64,000 nucleotides of DNA. Origin: Acholoe squamosa. Its lineage: Eukaryota; Annelida; Polychaeta; Phyllodocida; Polynoidae. The stretch lies in assembly GCA_949317995.1 (NCBI GenBank), contig OX439050.1, positions 55,739,777-55,803,776 on the forward strand. Reading direction: 5' to 3'. Positions 32,201 through 42,400 of this stretch are shown piece after piece; position 1 is the first letter of the stretch; the number at the start of each line of letters is the position of its first letter. The notes under the pieces are model-generated. The model searched no databases. It saw only the letters and a program-made list of their open reading frames with translations, and was not told the DNA's origin. Both the position numbers and the translations under genes were made by a program.

Positions 32201-33483
32201 GGCCCGGCATGAGTACAGATCTCACCCGATGGGTGGAGACCTGTCCCGAGTGCTGTAAGAACAAACCAGGACCCGGGTTAGGCAAGCTGCCATTATCCCA
32301 GGAACTGTTTGGTGTAAGGTTTGCTAGAATAGCTGTTGACATTATTAGTGGGATTCCCCCCACTCCTAGTGGCAACACGTGTATGATGGTCGTGTCTGAT
32401 TATTATACCAAGTACACCCGAGTGTTCCCTTTACCGGATCATAAGGCTGTTACTTGTGCTATGGCCTTTGTAAAAGGGTGGGTGCTGCACCTAGGTGTCC
32501 CACTCATGTTACATAGTGACCAAGGCAGAGAATTTGAGTCTAGTCTGTGGCAGGAGATGTGTAATTGTCTGGCGATCTGCAAGACAAGAACTAATCCCTA
32601 TAGACCACAGAGCGATGGACAAGTAGAGAGATTCAATAGGACTTTGATCCAAGTATTGAAGTCTCTGGTAAATGAGCAGATGGATGATTGGGATGAACAA
32701 TGTGAATTCGTGGTACATGCCTATAATGGCACTGTGCATTCGAGCACAAACTGTTCTCCTAATCTCCTCGTTTTTGGAGAGGATTTGATTATGCCAGCCG
32801 ATTTGGTGTTCGGCGTAATAAGAATGAATCCGGAAGCCCCTTGCCAGGTGATGTTTGTAGAATCCCTACGGGATAATTTCAAACAAGCCTATGAGAGGGT
32901 TAGAGACGAGTTGCAGAAAACTGCGCGTTGGCAGAAAGTTGGCTATGACACAGGTCTAAAAGCTAGATTTTTTAATCTAGGGGATAGAGTACTGCGTCTA
33001 CACCAACCTCTAGCTAACCTGAAATTAGCCAGTAATTGGGATGGACCTTTCACTATAACTCAGGTTATTAGTGATTGCACAGTGATTATTAAATCACAGC
33101 TTGGTAAATGTTACAAGTCAAATGTAGCGAGACTACGCCCATGGAGGGGGAGGGATACCTCCACCGAAATGTACGGCGATGGTCTATTGGAAGTAATGGA
33201 ACAGAGTCGTGTTAAGCAACTCGAAGTGGTACCGACCCGAAAGCGAGGACCCGGGCGGCCACGGAAGGTTGCAGACCCGAAGAGGGTGGTGCCCCCTGTC
33301 GTAACATCCGGAAAGCAGGGGAAGATACAAAAAGTCTCGGCAGGCGCAGGTAAAAATAAGAGGAAAGGTCCCTCTAAGGCTAAGAAGACCTTGGAAAAGG
33401 CTCTTATGGATACCAGGTCAATAAAAGAGGCCTCAAAACCTCTTAGACGCAGTCCAAGGTTGCTACAGACTGCCGTAACCTAG
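29224..33483 (+). CDS. pol: Element 2 pol: protease, reverse transcriptase, RNase H, integrase
   Basis: The -1 frame relative to gag is open from 29224, overlapping the gag end by 28 bases, and no good ATG lies before the protease, so translation as a Gag-Pol fusion is expected. Numbering from 29290: aspartic protease DTGA at 132-135; RT with YLDD at 553-556; RNase H with LDTDASN (D707); integrase zinc domain starting at H948 with CPECC near 985; catalytic D1017, D1077, E1113 (spacing 35); then a GPF-type C-terminal module (WDGPFTI). The last 80 residues are very basic and contain KRGPGRPRK (1318-1326), a classic AT-hook core that may bind AT-rich DNA during target choice. All catalytic residues are present and the frame is intact. 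Confidence 0.96.
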   Translation, partial: GGLSEEGKLRGGVHNGNRITPRVSDCHDCQPIAACGTGKNPLAISPSSEAKEPDQFLTHEAGETDSTPGVKNRQKNTEGKPDISPEGAANELARVGCAQFPPGHPCLEFLKGCGFDLGAKTELAKYASSPTYLKGRRWYAVVSVSGRSAEFLVDTGASHSCIAKRFYDLLPTDHETFKTEGNARTADGSMIQTFGRTCMRFSLQEDKDFILTPTVANIADDGILGLDFAALYGARLDSQRGILEVRDPYHLEVQCVLRQVSSVASVAQTVKIPPGTACDVLCRADRQFSGKTGVVEPDMAMLSSIGLESADVLVANAAWTVVPISNTGNKTVYVQKDTILGSVVLSELIEDCKHVSAPGAPSSPERSPELDTLVAESHVESDEQREALTDLLYKYRKAFAAPSEQLGRTDKVLHTIDTGENEPFKIPYRRLPLAKKKVAEEEIAKMLEQDVIIPSTSPWSSPVCMVTKKDGSIRFCIDYRKLNGMTKKNSYPLPRIDETIDSLGGKQWYCSLDLQSGYWQVGMHPKDMEKTAFSSHIGLFQYNVMPFGLCNAPATFEAMMETLLSDLLWKKCLVYLDDVIVFGKTYEECLENLGMVLERIITNGLKLKPKKCDLFKRSINYLGRIISNEGIKADPEKLDAVSNWQAPTNAKEVRSFLGFCSYYRDFIPGYSRVAFPIQSLSHWTPGIRKERFPWGPEQDEAFMKIKDLFAITPVLRYPTENDHFILDTDASNESIGAALSQVQDGVEVPIAFASNTLSKSQRNYCTTKRELLAVVVYTKKFKHFLWGSDFTLRTDHSSLRWLLNFKDAEGMIGRWLAHLSEFGLNHSQIEHRAGAKHLNADALSRIPVRKCANAECTDCGAHNAVLAGVRVPFETHPEHVLNWSLETIRQFQKSDAVTSRLIKFLNQGICPPRPVVSLENREMRRFLAQWAELKVRDGILFRWKNHSNRNKTLQVVIPSAMRRDIMYFCHGHRTSGHFGKKRSLERLTRRYYWPGMSTDLTRWVETCPECCKNKPGPGLGKLPLSQELFGVRFARIAVDIISGIPPTPSGNTCMMVVSDYYTKYTRVFPLPDHKAVTCAMAFVKGWVLHLGVPLMLHSDQGREFESSLWQEMCNCLAICKTRTNPYRPQSDGQVERFNRTLIQVLKSLVNEQMDDWDEQCEFVVHAYNGTVHSSTNCSPNLLVFGEDLIMPADLVFGVIRMNPEAPCQVMFVESLRDNFKQAYERVRDELQKTARWQKVGYDTGLKARFFNLGDRVLRLHQPLANLKLASNWDGPFTITQVISDCTVIIKSQLGKCYKSNVARLRPWRGRDTSTEMYGDGLLEVMEQSRVKQLEVVPTRKRGPGRPRKVADPKRVVPPVVTSGKQGKIQKVSAGAGKNKRKGPSKAKKTLEKALMDTRSIKEASKPLRRSPRLLQTAVT
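29242..29304 (+). promoter_or_regulatory. Predicted -1 ribosomal frameshift signal at the gag/pol junction
   Basis: Heptamer G GAA AAC (29242-29248) is followed at once by the gag TGA. Five bases on, GGGGGT (29254-29259) can pair with ACCCCC (29281-29286). The loop word ATGGCAA (29267-29273) is exactly complementary to TTGCCAT (29298-29304), giving an H-type pseudoknot. Pol is in the -1 frame relative to gag and is open from 29224. The heptamer is not a strict XXXYYYZ, but the A-site AAC is a favourable one, and XXX = GGA has precedent in red clover necrotic mosaic virus (GGAUUUU). Confidence 0.6.
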
Positions 33484-34037
33484 CCTGTTAACACAACGAG
33501 TGTGTTGTCCTGTACTGTGTACTGTTATATGTTGTAACCTAGTTCAATGTATATTTGAGCCGGTCAAGAGTCTCTGGAAAAGGTCCTATGACAATGAACC
33601 CATGGTTTTGGACGGATAATCCGGTGGATATGCTTATGCTATCCATAAACTCCAGAATACCTAGCGAATTGTCATAGTCGAACCCTGAGTACGGACGGAC
33701 GACCGATCGGGTATTGTATTGTTTTTATGTAAGGGCGCGTGACCTAATTAAGGGCACGCGGGAAAGTTGTTGACCCATTTTCGAATGGTCACGTGAGGCG
33801 CCGGTTTGATCATGCGCAGCGATTCAAGTTCGAGTATCCCGCCATATTGTCTTATTCCTGCGAAGGAAGAAGACGTGGCCGAGGGTGGTCTTGCTCTTGT
33901 TGGAGTCTGATAGCCCGTGACAGCCATATTCCGAGGTGTGCCCTCGTTAAAAGGCACCCGCCTTTCACTGGGTAAGCAGTACTCACTGCTTATCCGGTGG
34001 ATTGGGATATTTTATCCCCGAACAGCCACTTCTGTCG
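33484..34037 (+). other. Element 2 spacer between pol and the third ORF
   Basis: 554 bases without a gene. A perfect hairpin, TAAGCAGT / ACTGCTTA with an ACTC loop (33973-33992), lies 46 bases before the third ORF. A splice acceptor for a subgenomic RNA would be expected here; pyrimidine-rich candidates exist (33888-33914), but none is decisive. Confidence 0.5.
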
Positions 34038-37000
34038 ATGGCAGAAGAGGCCGTCCGTCTTGGCGGCGGTGCCGGTGCCAGCACCCCGCCAGAGTATGGA
34101 AGTGGTTCTCCCAAGAGTCCCACTTATACATACGACGATCAGCAATACGATGCTGATTGTGATCAAATGGATCAACAAATGAATGTTGATCAGTACTTCT
34201 CTGGAGTAGACGATAGCGACGTAGAATCGTTCTACGACGCATCCGACAACTCCAGACAAGTTAGTCCTGAACGCCGAGGCGTTCAACAACAAATTGATGT
34301 AGGTGAGCCTTATGTAGCCCCTCCATCCGAAGGTTTGAGTGGAGAACCGGCAGGAGCCCAGTCTCTTGACAGGGCTCTGATGCCACCTCCCCCTCAACTG
34401 CCGCCCCGTCTTGGTGGGAGTACCTCATTCGGTGCTTTGGGACCTGCTTCTCCGGTTGACAGGCCAATGCACCTAGAGCTGCCCTTCCCAGACAGTCCCG
34501 AATGGCATGATGTAGCCGGTCCATATGACGGACGGATGTTAGCAATTTCCGAGGAAATGCTGATACCCACCTGTTATGGGACGCCCAGAGAGGTTGACGA
34601 GCGTGTTGTCAACGCAATCTGGGAATGTGCTCATCCGCAGTGGGCTAATACCTTTCCGGAGTCCTGGTTGATGGATTACCATCAGATGGCCAAAGGATTG
34701 GTAGTCCACTTATGGTTTCGTAAAGCCGTCTGGGACGCAGAAATGGCTTTCCGAAGGAATACCTCTTATAGGCCTTCCTATGTGTCTGACAAAACGGGTT
34801 ACACCGGTGTCAAGGCAGATGAGGTCTCTAGATACATAGACAGAGACCAGATCCTACTGTTAAGCACAGCGGATGAGTATGAAGCAGCAGGTAACGCTGT
34901 TGTGGATTACTGTCCAGGGGTCCCTATTACGTCTCAAACCATTGAGGCAGAAGAGGCCCGTATTGGTGTGTCTCCACTAGACAGACTCGGGGTAATACAA
35001 GACCTCGTAGTACGTCTATTGGAGAGACAGTATGCACTGGCGCATCCGGAGTTAGTACCCGGACCCGCACCCGTGCAAGTAACAGCCAAGATGGCCGATC
35101 GGATGGACCGTCTCATGTCTCCTGCTGAAGCTCCCACCTTGGGAGGCGCAGCAGTAGTACCTGAGAAGGCCCTACCTGATGCAGATGTTTCCCTTAAAAC
35201 TGCTCAGTCTACCCCTACGAAGACTGAGCAAGTAAAGGAGAAAGCAGCTGGTGGAAAGGGTAAAACAACCCCCACCAAAGGTAAGGGTAAAGGGAAGCGG
35301 TCAGGAACCGAACCCTCTACCAGCACGAGTGTGGACGACAGTACCCGAACCCGTCGGGTGTCTCCACGCTCGGCCAATAAGAAGGGCGCTAAGGCTTCGG
35401 ATGTCTCCGGCAACGAGACGGACGCATCCGAGCCTGGCACTTCTACTAACGGCAGATCCCGCAGGAGGAATAAGAAGAAGGTTGACCAACGCAAACCTGA
35501 ACCTATCGAGGTAGACGTTCAAGCTGATAATACAGAAGCTGAACCGGCTGTCCCAACCGTAAAAGTTGAGCTCGGTGTGCCAATCGTCAAGCTACACGAC
35601 GTAATGGCCGATTTGAGTGGAGACGCTCAAGATGCTGCAGCCCAGGTCCTCGCGGGTCAACAACCCGTTGTGCAACCTGTGGATGTACCATCCGACCCGG
35701 AGGGAGAGGAGCCGGTTGACCCAGTTGTGGATGTCACTCCGACTGACGAGCAAGAGGCTGCTATCTGGGCTAACGCCAATAGCAACTTTGCCGACTTCAT
35801 TCCTCTACACAGGGGACACCTGAAGGGGAGTAAATCCGTATGGAGACTGCCCCCTCGGATCACCTGTGAGAGGCAGGAAGATATGGAGGAGTGGCTTCGC
35901 AAGAAGCTCTCTGATAGAAAGCCGGCCAATATGTACTGGATCTATTGGGAATTCGTTAAGAATTCGCCCAATGGTCTGTACAATTATGACCAGAAGGGCA
36001 AGCTCAAGTTTGCTCTAGATGAGTACTACGGGGAGGGTCGTAAGGATTGTCCCTTCCAACGTTGTACTCAAAGTGAGGGTGAGGTTGAATTCTTCATCGA
36101 GAAAGACGCGTTCCTTCGTCATCTCGTGGAGGTTCATATGCACCAGAGGCCGGAATATGTCTGCGACCGAGAGGTTGGCAAGAAATGTGCTAAATGCACA
36201 GGATGTGTCACCCCCCGACGCGGAGACATGGTCCGGCACTATGTGACTTCGCATGGAGAGGGCCTGGAGGCAGCCATAGATCGGGTGATGAAAATTCACT
36301 CCGAACTCTATGGCAACCTTAGGGGCCTCAATGCAGAGAAGTTGGCTTCCCTCACACCGAGTACGAAGCAGTTTGCGCCTACGGTTCCTGGTACTAACCA
36401 GAAACTAAAGGCTCGGTTTGCCCAGACTCCCGGGTCCGGCAAACTAGAGTACGCTCAGGAGGAGTACGATCTGTTAAACGAATGGAGAAGCAACAAGGCC
36501 CGCCGTCGTGGTGGGGCTTATGTAACTCCATCCGGAGAACAGGTCCGAAGCCGCAGGGATTACCGCCAGGGACCCTCTGTAGCAGATAGGAAGAGACAGG
36601 CGTCTGAATCTCCAAGCCGAGCCAGGTCACCACTGGAGGCGCTGGAGAGACAGACAAATGGGGGAAGGAAGAAGCCACATCTTCCATCTCCTACTGGAAC
36701 TCCTTCCCATTATGGGCGAGCACCAACTCCACGAGGTGCACAGAACCCGACATTCTTTGGTGTCAGTGGACCGAGTGGCCAGTCCGCCCGGAAACACGCG
36801 CCTTTGAATGTCAAAGACCCGAAGCAGTACCCTGCTATGGGCCCACCCGGACCAGAGATGCAAATCTTTGATCAGTACGGGAGGGTCAAGCAGGAACTGC
36901 CGACAGTAGGAGGTCAAGCTCCCCGACCTACAATGAGTGCTGTGGTGAGACAACGTCCACCCGCACCATTGTTGACGGCCAAAGACCTTAGAAGGGAATT

Positions 37001-37715
37001 GTCACGGTTGCCCCTGGTTCAGGGATTACCAACTCAAGGCCCTTCTTCGACCACTGCTAGTGCGGTTACTACTGCGGTTGCTTCTTCGCACACGCAGGTA
37101 GCTGTCACTGCGAGCGGGTCTGGAGCACAGCCGAAGCCTCAGGGTCAGGTACCCCCACCTGGTGCTGTGGTTCATCGGCCTAAGCTGATCCAGACAGTGG
37201 AGACCTTCTTCAAGAAGGAGGACAAATTGTCTTGCAATATCCAGAGCAAACAATTTGAGACGCTACAGCACCATCTGGAAAACCTCCACCTGGACATGTA
37301 TCGTCGGACCGTGTCGAGCACTCTCCAGTGTATTGACGCGATCCAGAAGTCAGAGATCAACCGAATCTCGACTCAGATCAAAGCGGATGTTGCCAAAGAT
37401 AAGCAGGAAGCTGCTAATCTACGGCAGGAGGCCCTATCCGAGAAGGAAACAGCTTCTCAGATGCTCGACCTAGAACGAGCAACGAACATGAAGAACCAGC
37501 AAAAGTTCTTCAAGGTCTTCGGAGTTATCATGGATAACTGGGACGGTACACCTGAGCATGCTTTGAAGCTGTTCGAAGCACGCCAAAAGGTGAAACTTAC
37601 ACCTGCTGTCCCCGCATTGGCACCTACGGATGGAACTGGTATGAACCCCCCTGTTCAGCCACTGGCTCAACAACCGGGTCCAAACCAGCCACCCGAGGAG
37701 AACATGGAACAGTAA
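34038..37715 (+). CDS. Element 2 third ORF, 1225 codons, non-envelope protein with Cys/His fingers
   Basis: Occupies the place of env but has no signal peptide and no transmembrane segment. First ATG is 34038. Order: acidic, low-complexity N terminus (1-130); a tryptophan-containing globular region (about 140-360); a Lys/Ser/Thr-rich stretch with RSRRRNKKK (about 472-480, NLS-like); a second globular region (about 590-760) with two zinc-finger-like sets: C671-x4-C676, H695-x4-H700, and C717/C720/C723 with H734-x4-H739; a Pro/Arg-rich stretch; and a helical, coiled-coil-like C terminus (about 1058-1170). I recognise no family. The intact frame in an element with matching LTRs suggests it is under selection in the element. 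A nuclear or nucleic-acid-binding role is inference; an acquired host gene or a second capsid-like protein are alternatives. Confidence 0.85.
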   Translation: MAEEAVRLGGGAGASTPPEYGSGSPKSPTYTYDDQQYDADCDQMDQQMNVDQYFSGVDDSDVESFYDASDNSRQVSPERRGVQQQIDVGEPYVAPPSEGLSGEPAGAQSLDRALMPPPPQLPPRLGGSTSFGALGPASPVDRPMHLELPFPDSPEWHDVAGPYDGRMLAISEEMLIPTCYGTPREVDERVVNAIWECAHPQWANTFPESWLMDYHQMAKGLVVHLWFRKAVWDAEMAFRRNTSYRPSYVSDKTGYTGVKADEVSRYIDRDQILLLSTADEYEAAGNAVVDYCPGVPITSQTIEAEEARIGVSPLDRLGVIQDLVVRLLERQYALAHPELVPGPAPVQVTAKMADRMDRLMSPAEAPTLGGAAVVPEKALPDADVSLKTAQSTPTKTEQVKEKAAGGKGKTTPTKGKGKGKRSGTEPSTSTSVDDSTRTRRVSPRSANKKGAKASDVSGNETDASEPGTSTNGRSRRRNKKKVDQRKPEPIEVDVQADNTEAEPAVPTVKVELGVPIVKLHDVMADLSGDAQDAAAQVLAGQQPVVQPVDVPSDPEGEEPVDPVVDVTPTDEQEAAIWANANSNFADFIPLHRGHLKGSKSVWRLPPRITCERQEDMEEWLRKKLSDRKPANMYWIYWEFVKNSPNGLYNYDQKGKLKFALDEYYGEGRKDCPFQRCTQSEGEVEFFIEKDAFLRHLVEVHMHQRPEYVCDREVGKKCAKCTGCVTPRRGDMVRHYVTSHGEGLEAAIDRVMKIHSELYGNLRGLNAEKLASLTPSTKQFAPTVPGTNQKLKARFAQTPGSGKLEYAQEEYDLLNEWRSNKARRRGGAYVTPSGEQVRSRRDYRQGPSVADRKRQASESPSRARSPLEALERQTNGGRKKPHLPSPTGTPSHYGRAPTPRGAQNPTFFGVSGPSGQSARKHAPLNVKDPKQYPAMGPPGPEMQIFDQYGRVKQELPTVGGQAPRPTMSAVVRQRPPAPLLTAKDLRRELSRLPLVQGLPTQGPSSTTASAVTTAVASSHTQVAVTASGSGAQPKPQGQVPPPGAVVHRPKLIQTVETFFKKEDKLSCNIQSKQFETLQHHLENLHLDMYRRTVSSTLQCIDAIQKSEINRISTQIKADVAKDKQEAANLRQEALSEKETASQMLDLERATNMKNQQKFFKVFGVIMDNWDGTPEHALKLFEARQKVKLTPAVPALAPTDGTGMNPPVQPLAQQPGPNQPPEENMEQ

Positions 37716-39013
37716 AAAACTGTTGCATGAAGATCGGACATAATTGTGTGTCCCGGGGTTCTATTACCCATGCATTGTTGGATAAGAAACCATTTTTTTA
37801 TCCAACCCGTATTGATTCGGGTACCAAACTGTACCCTAATCCGGAAACTGAAAACAGAAGGAGAAAACAAACAAGCCACTCTGGAGGAGGAGTACGAATG
37901 CTGTAAACACCATAATTGTACTGTGCCACAATGTAATGACTGTGCCTATTATAAAATCATGGACAATTTACACTAATATGGACTTTTGAACTACAAACCG
38001 GATTTACTACTACACCACTACTATTTGTGAGCTAGCACTACAGGCATCAGGGTTTAGCTACGCCCATAGAGTCCATCAACAGTCTACAACTGGATCTACT
38101 ATAACCTCCAGTTAGCTAGCACTACAGGCATCAGGGTTTAGCTACACCCACCAACAAGTTTTACTATAGCACTTCAGGCATCAGGGTTCAGCTCGCCCAT
38201 ACCAAGCCATCAGCAGCATCCGACTCCTGTTACATCCTCCAATCATGAAAACAAGTAACTTTGTTGATATTATTATATTGTATGTAAAATTGTATTTATA
38301 ACTATATAATATCTTTTATAAAGATATATTATTATATAAGGGTACCTATAAATATACTGGATCTGCGAATCCTAAAAGTTATTTAAGGTAATCCTAGACC
38401 TATAACTGTCTATATAGGTCATTCCTGGTCTCAATATATTAAGAGACTATAATTCTTCTGTAACTTGTAAATATAAAACACTAAGGTATAAACTGAGCTG
38501 CGTCTCAAAAGTATAAATATTTTTCTATAAAATAAGAGAAGGTCCAACGGATTTCTCTAAACTTAGTATTGTATTACTCAGGTTAATACCTAATTGTGTT
38601 CATATAGTATCAGATTAATTGTCCATATCTGATCATTAATATTTAATTCACTCTGTAAAGTAGACAGAGCTGTTAATTTAAAAAGTCGAAATTTTTTTTC
38701 CGGGTTCAATAACCATAATACGATCATTGTTAACAACCACCGGTCCTTTTCAGGACCCTACTGTTGTCAAAACGTTACTATAAATCTGTGATAATTTTAT
38801 ATTTATCATTTATGGTTGTTATAAGCTAGTGATGGAAATAACATGAACGACACTCGATGCTATTATTGTATAATTTTTCAGAAATAGGATAGTCTTATAC
38901 TATAGCCTATTTCACATCGAGCAAGTGTAATTAATACCCCTTTTTAGTATTGTAAACAATCACTTACTAGGTTATTAATACACTGCGGTTTAATTACCCC
39001 CAAGTTATTGTCT
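37716..39013 (+). other. Element 2 noncoding tail with three short direct repeats
   Basis: 1.3 kb without a supported gene. CACTACAGGCATCAGGGTTT and close variants recur at about 38036, 38120 and 38170, each followed by AGCT and a CCCA word. After 38270 it becomes strongly AT-rich with self-complementary stretches (for example ATATCTTTTATAAAGATAT near 38308). May carry RNA export, packaging or replication signals; inference only. Confidence 0.6.
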
Positions 39014-39024
39014 AAGGGGGGCAG
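39014..39024 (+). other. Element 2 polypurine tract
   Basis: AAGGGGGGCAG abuts the first base of the 3' LTR (39025), the position required for priming plus-strand DNA. Confidence 0.8.
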
Positions 39025-39442
39025 TGTAGGGGTATGGTATTTTACACTTTAACGTTCATGCACCCGTGAGACTCAGACCTAGGTCCTTCGGGTGTGGTGG
39101 GGGAATCCGGATGGCAGGTGGCAGCACCTGCCTCTGGGTTCGTATCCACTACACCAGGGGGCCTACCACTCGTCCGCCACACGTCACGTGGCCGGTCTGA
39201 GTTTCGCGGGCTTTTCCCCTATATAAGGCTGGTCCTAGCCCTAGGTTCCTCAGTAGTGGTTTACCCACTGCTCAACCAGGTTGTTACCCGAAAGGGTAAC
39301 CGAATGCACTAGCAGCATGTAGTCCTCTGAGGCTGTGATCGTATGTAACGCAAGCTCTGAAATAAAAGCTCGGTTGCCTACCCGGAAACTTTTCTCTCTC
39401 TTCGTTATGATTTAATCTAACTTAACGAGACGAACCACTACA
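39025..39442 (+). repeat. Element 2, 3' LTR
   Basis: 418 bp, the same length as the 5' LTR and showing no difference from it by eye. It ends CTACA and is followed by the target duplication CAAT. The hairpin with a GAAA loop recurs at 39283-39300. Confidence 0.97.
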
Positions 39443-39446
39443 CAAT

Positions 39447-42400
39447 CAAACAACCAGGGGTCAATTTCATAACAGACAACAATAAGTTTTACATTAGAAT
39501 TCTCAAATTACCAATTGTAGAAATTGTCAGTGGTCATCATGTTGCCCATCGCACAACATATTACAGTTATTATTAAACCATATGAAGAAGGGCAGCAAAC
39601 TATTCACAGCAATAGTAAAAGAAAAGAGTTCAGTATTTCGGAAGTATTAGTAGAGCATGTAATACATTTGTATACATGTGCAACAAAGACCTACAATTTG
39701 GTGTGGATTTGTGACAGGTATTTTGGTGACCCTTTGCACTGTTCAGTGATCATGGGATGTATTAAAATGAACCTCGAGAGCCATATTATCGTAAGCAATT
39801 AAAAAAACAGATCATCGGGTTCGCGTTACATTATTGCCAATGCAGCAGCACACTGCCCTGGTGTATTATGTTAACCCTTCAGGAGTGTTTCAACTGTAGG
39901 ATGACGATTGTGCATAACTGCAGTACTCTCAAGATATTTGAGATGGTTGTAATCATGTCTCTTGATGGCAAAAGGGCAATAAGACACACAATACCAATGC
40001 CATATAACACCATTAAAGGGCTTTAGGGTTACATACGTTCAATGGATCCTGTCCCGGAATGGCTCGTATTCCGAGAGGAATAGGTATGGAAAACATTTGT
40101 AGAAACTACCAAATATCATGCAATCCTAAATTGATGCATCATACATGAACTCCATTGATCATGGTGGGACTTTTGCCCCGCTGTACTCACACCTGATTTT
40201 AAGCAGAATTTCCTTAATCAAGATGGGAAATCACTTAAATGCACTCTTCTCACCACCCCTACATGGGTCTAGCGGCACTGTTTCAGAACAACCTTTCATT
40301 ATTACATCAACCAAAACTGCAAAATTGCAGCTCGAGCAATGGTCCTACCTGGCCTAATTTCATATTTGACAATTGAAGAAAGGGCATATAATTCAGTAAC
40401 ACATTTGAGGGATACATCGTACATTATAATTATGTCCTTTGGTTGTTTCATTGCATGAAAGCCCTCACATCGAAGTACCTGCTGGGCAAGCATTCATGCA
40501 TCATAGAGACGCAATAGGGTTGATACACTCCTGAAAATTGATACCAATACAACGATGAATCATTATATTTCAGGGCCACCTGGTGCCGGCTAGTTCATGT
40601 TCCTTGTTCACTGTGATGCACCGATACAGTGCTGGTCTACTCTCCAGCATTGTATTGTCAATATAATTGTCATGATGCAAGAAAATAGCCCTGATAGTTA
40701 ACTCACCTGCATTTTAACTTTCCTGTATATCATGCATCGTGACCACCCATACACATGGCACTTCACGATGCGGCCCTACAAGGTTAAAGACCTACCCCCA
40801 GTGGTACCTCCACGGTCTCTGATTACTGCACTTTAGGACGGGAAATGACCAAAGCTGATGGACAGTAAGCACCAGCTGAAACTGGCTGATGGTAGTGCAC
40901 CCATATAACTAACTTCCTTAATGCCAAATCAATTGGGGTAGCAGGGTATAGTAACTAGCATTTAGGTCTTTACAGATTCTGGCAATAGACCTTTAAAGGC
41001 CACTGCTGTCAGCAACATGCACCAGTTAAGTACTTTTAATCCTACGTCATTGGAGTATCAGGACAACCATCCAGAATTATATCGATCCTGGCAGGTGGTC
41101 ATGATGCATAAATGTACTGTTGACCTTTGAAGGATTAGGATGTATTAACAAACCTGAATATGGATATAAATATAGTAGAACTGCTCATTATAAAATGTTT
41201 TACTTATGAGTGCATTTCAGGTTATATCTACATCATAAACTAACAGCTTTATGTCCAATTTATTTGGAGCTTCAAACCCATGATTCGCCATGTAGCCTTA
41301 CAAGGTTAAAGGCTGAATTAGTGGTGATCTTAGGCGGTTATTGCCACCTAATGATTGTACCTACTAGTAGACATAACTGACAACAGAATTTTTGCTAATG
41401 GGCTAAAATATTTTAATTAGGGTAATATGAATATAAAGTAAATGAGCTGTTTTGCCCCATGGATCTAACTTTGGTAATTTACTAACCAGGATCACATTTG
41501 AACAACTAGCGAGTGTCAATCCATTGTGGTCTTGTAGGTGTTAATATAATCAATATCATTGAAGACTAGAACCCTACCAAAATATTCAATATGTCACTTT
41601 CTGAGCGGTTATGAATACATAGTGGTAAATAGTAGTTTGTCAGCAGATATAAATTTTGGCTGACTTTGGGAGCAAAATCTAAAGTTGATTATACTTACTT
41701 TGTAAATAATAGGATACGCTGAGATGAGGTCCATTGATATAAGTAGTCTACAAAAGCACTCCATCTCTGATATTGGCAAAGTTAAGAGCTGCTCAAGCAG
41801 TTAAGTCAAGTTCTTACCCTGACTGCCTTCAGGCGCCCGGCATACTTATTGTTTTCACTTGGGTGTAGACATATAAATACAAAGGTTGTCTGTTGGTGAC
41901 AGTGGGGGTGGAACAGAGCAGAAAGTGTGGAAGGATGCTCATTCAAATACTTGACAATTAAACAGGCCAATCCTGAAAAGATGTGTGGGATGGTTTTACT
42001 GCCACTGGCTGTTGTGATTATGATTGATTTGGCATGTTGTATTGTGCAATGAAGAATAATTATCCCCACTTACTTGACATATGAGAGTAGAGTGCACCCA
42101 GTCATTGAGAGCAGTTCATGCACCCAGCTGCTCACTCCGAGGGACAACACTGATCTGCTCCTCTACACAAGGAAAATGAATAGGAAATGAAGTGTCACTA
42201 CAGCTGGATGGAAGAGATATGTCTGTATTGCTCCTTATATCATGGCTCTACCACTGGCTGCTATTATGTTATGTTGTAATGTACAATGTACAACAATAAT
42301 CCCCCTTACTTGACATGTGAGAATATAGAGTGCAGTCAGTCAGTGAGAGGAGCTCATAGAGCCAGCAGCCAAAAAAACAAAATAGAGCCAGCAGCTCAGT

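Larger units (their letters stand above)
26045..39446 (+). mobile_element. Element 2: complete, young Ty3/Gypsy LTR retrotransposon with an extra ORF
   Basis: A 13,394-bp element (26049-39442) flanked by the target duplication CAAT (26045-26048, 39443-39446). The two LTRs are 418 bp each and identical as far as I can read by eye, which implies a recent insertion. Order: LTR, primer-binding site, gag, pol (protease, RT, RNase H, integrase), a third ORF of 1225 codons, a noncoding tail, polypurine tract, LTR. The paralogous sequences at 43921-43960 and 48330-48370 show the same locus without the insertion. All three large frames are intact, so the copy may be active. Confidence 0.97.

Noticed and set aside
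34038-37715. Third ORF of element 2 as an envelope gene
   Set aside because: No signal peptide or transmembrane segment; finger-like Cys/His sets and basic tracts instead.
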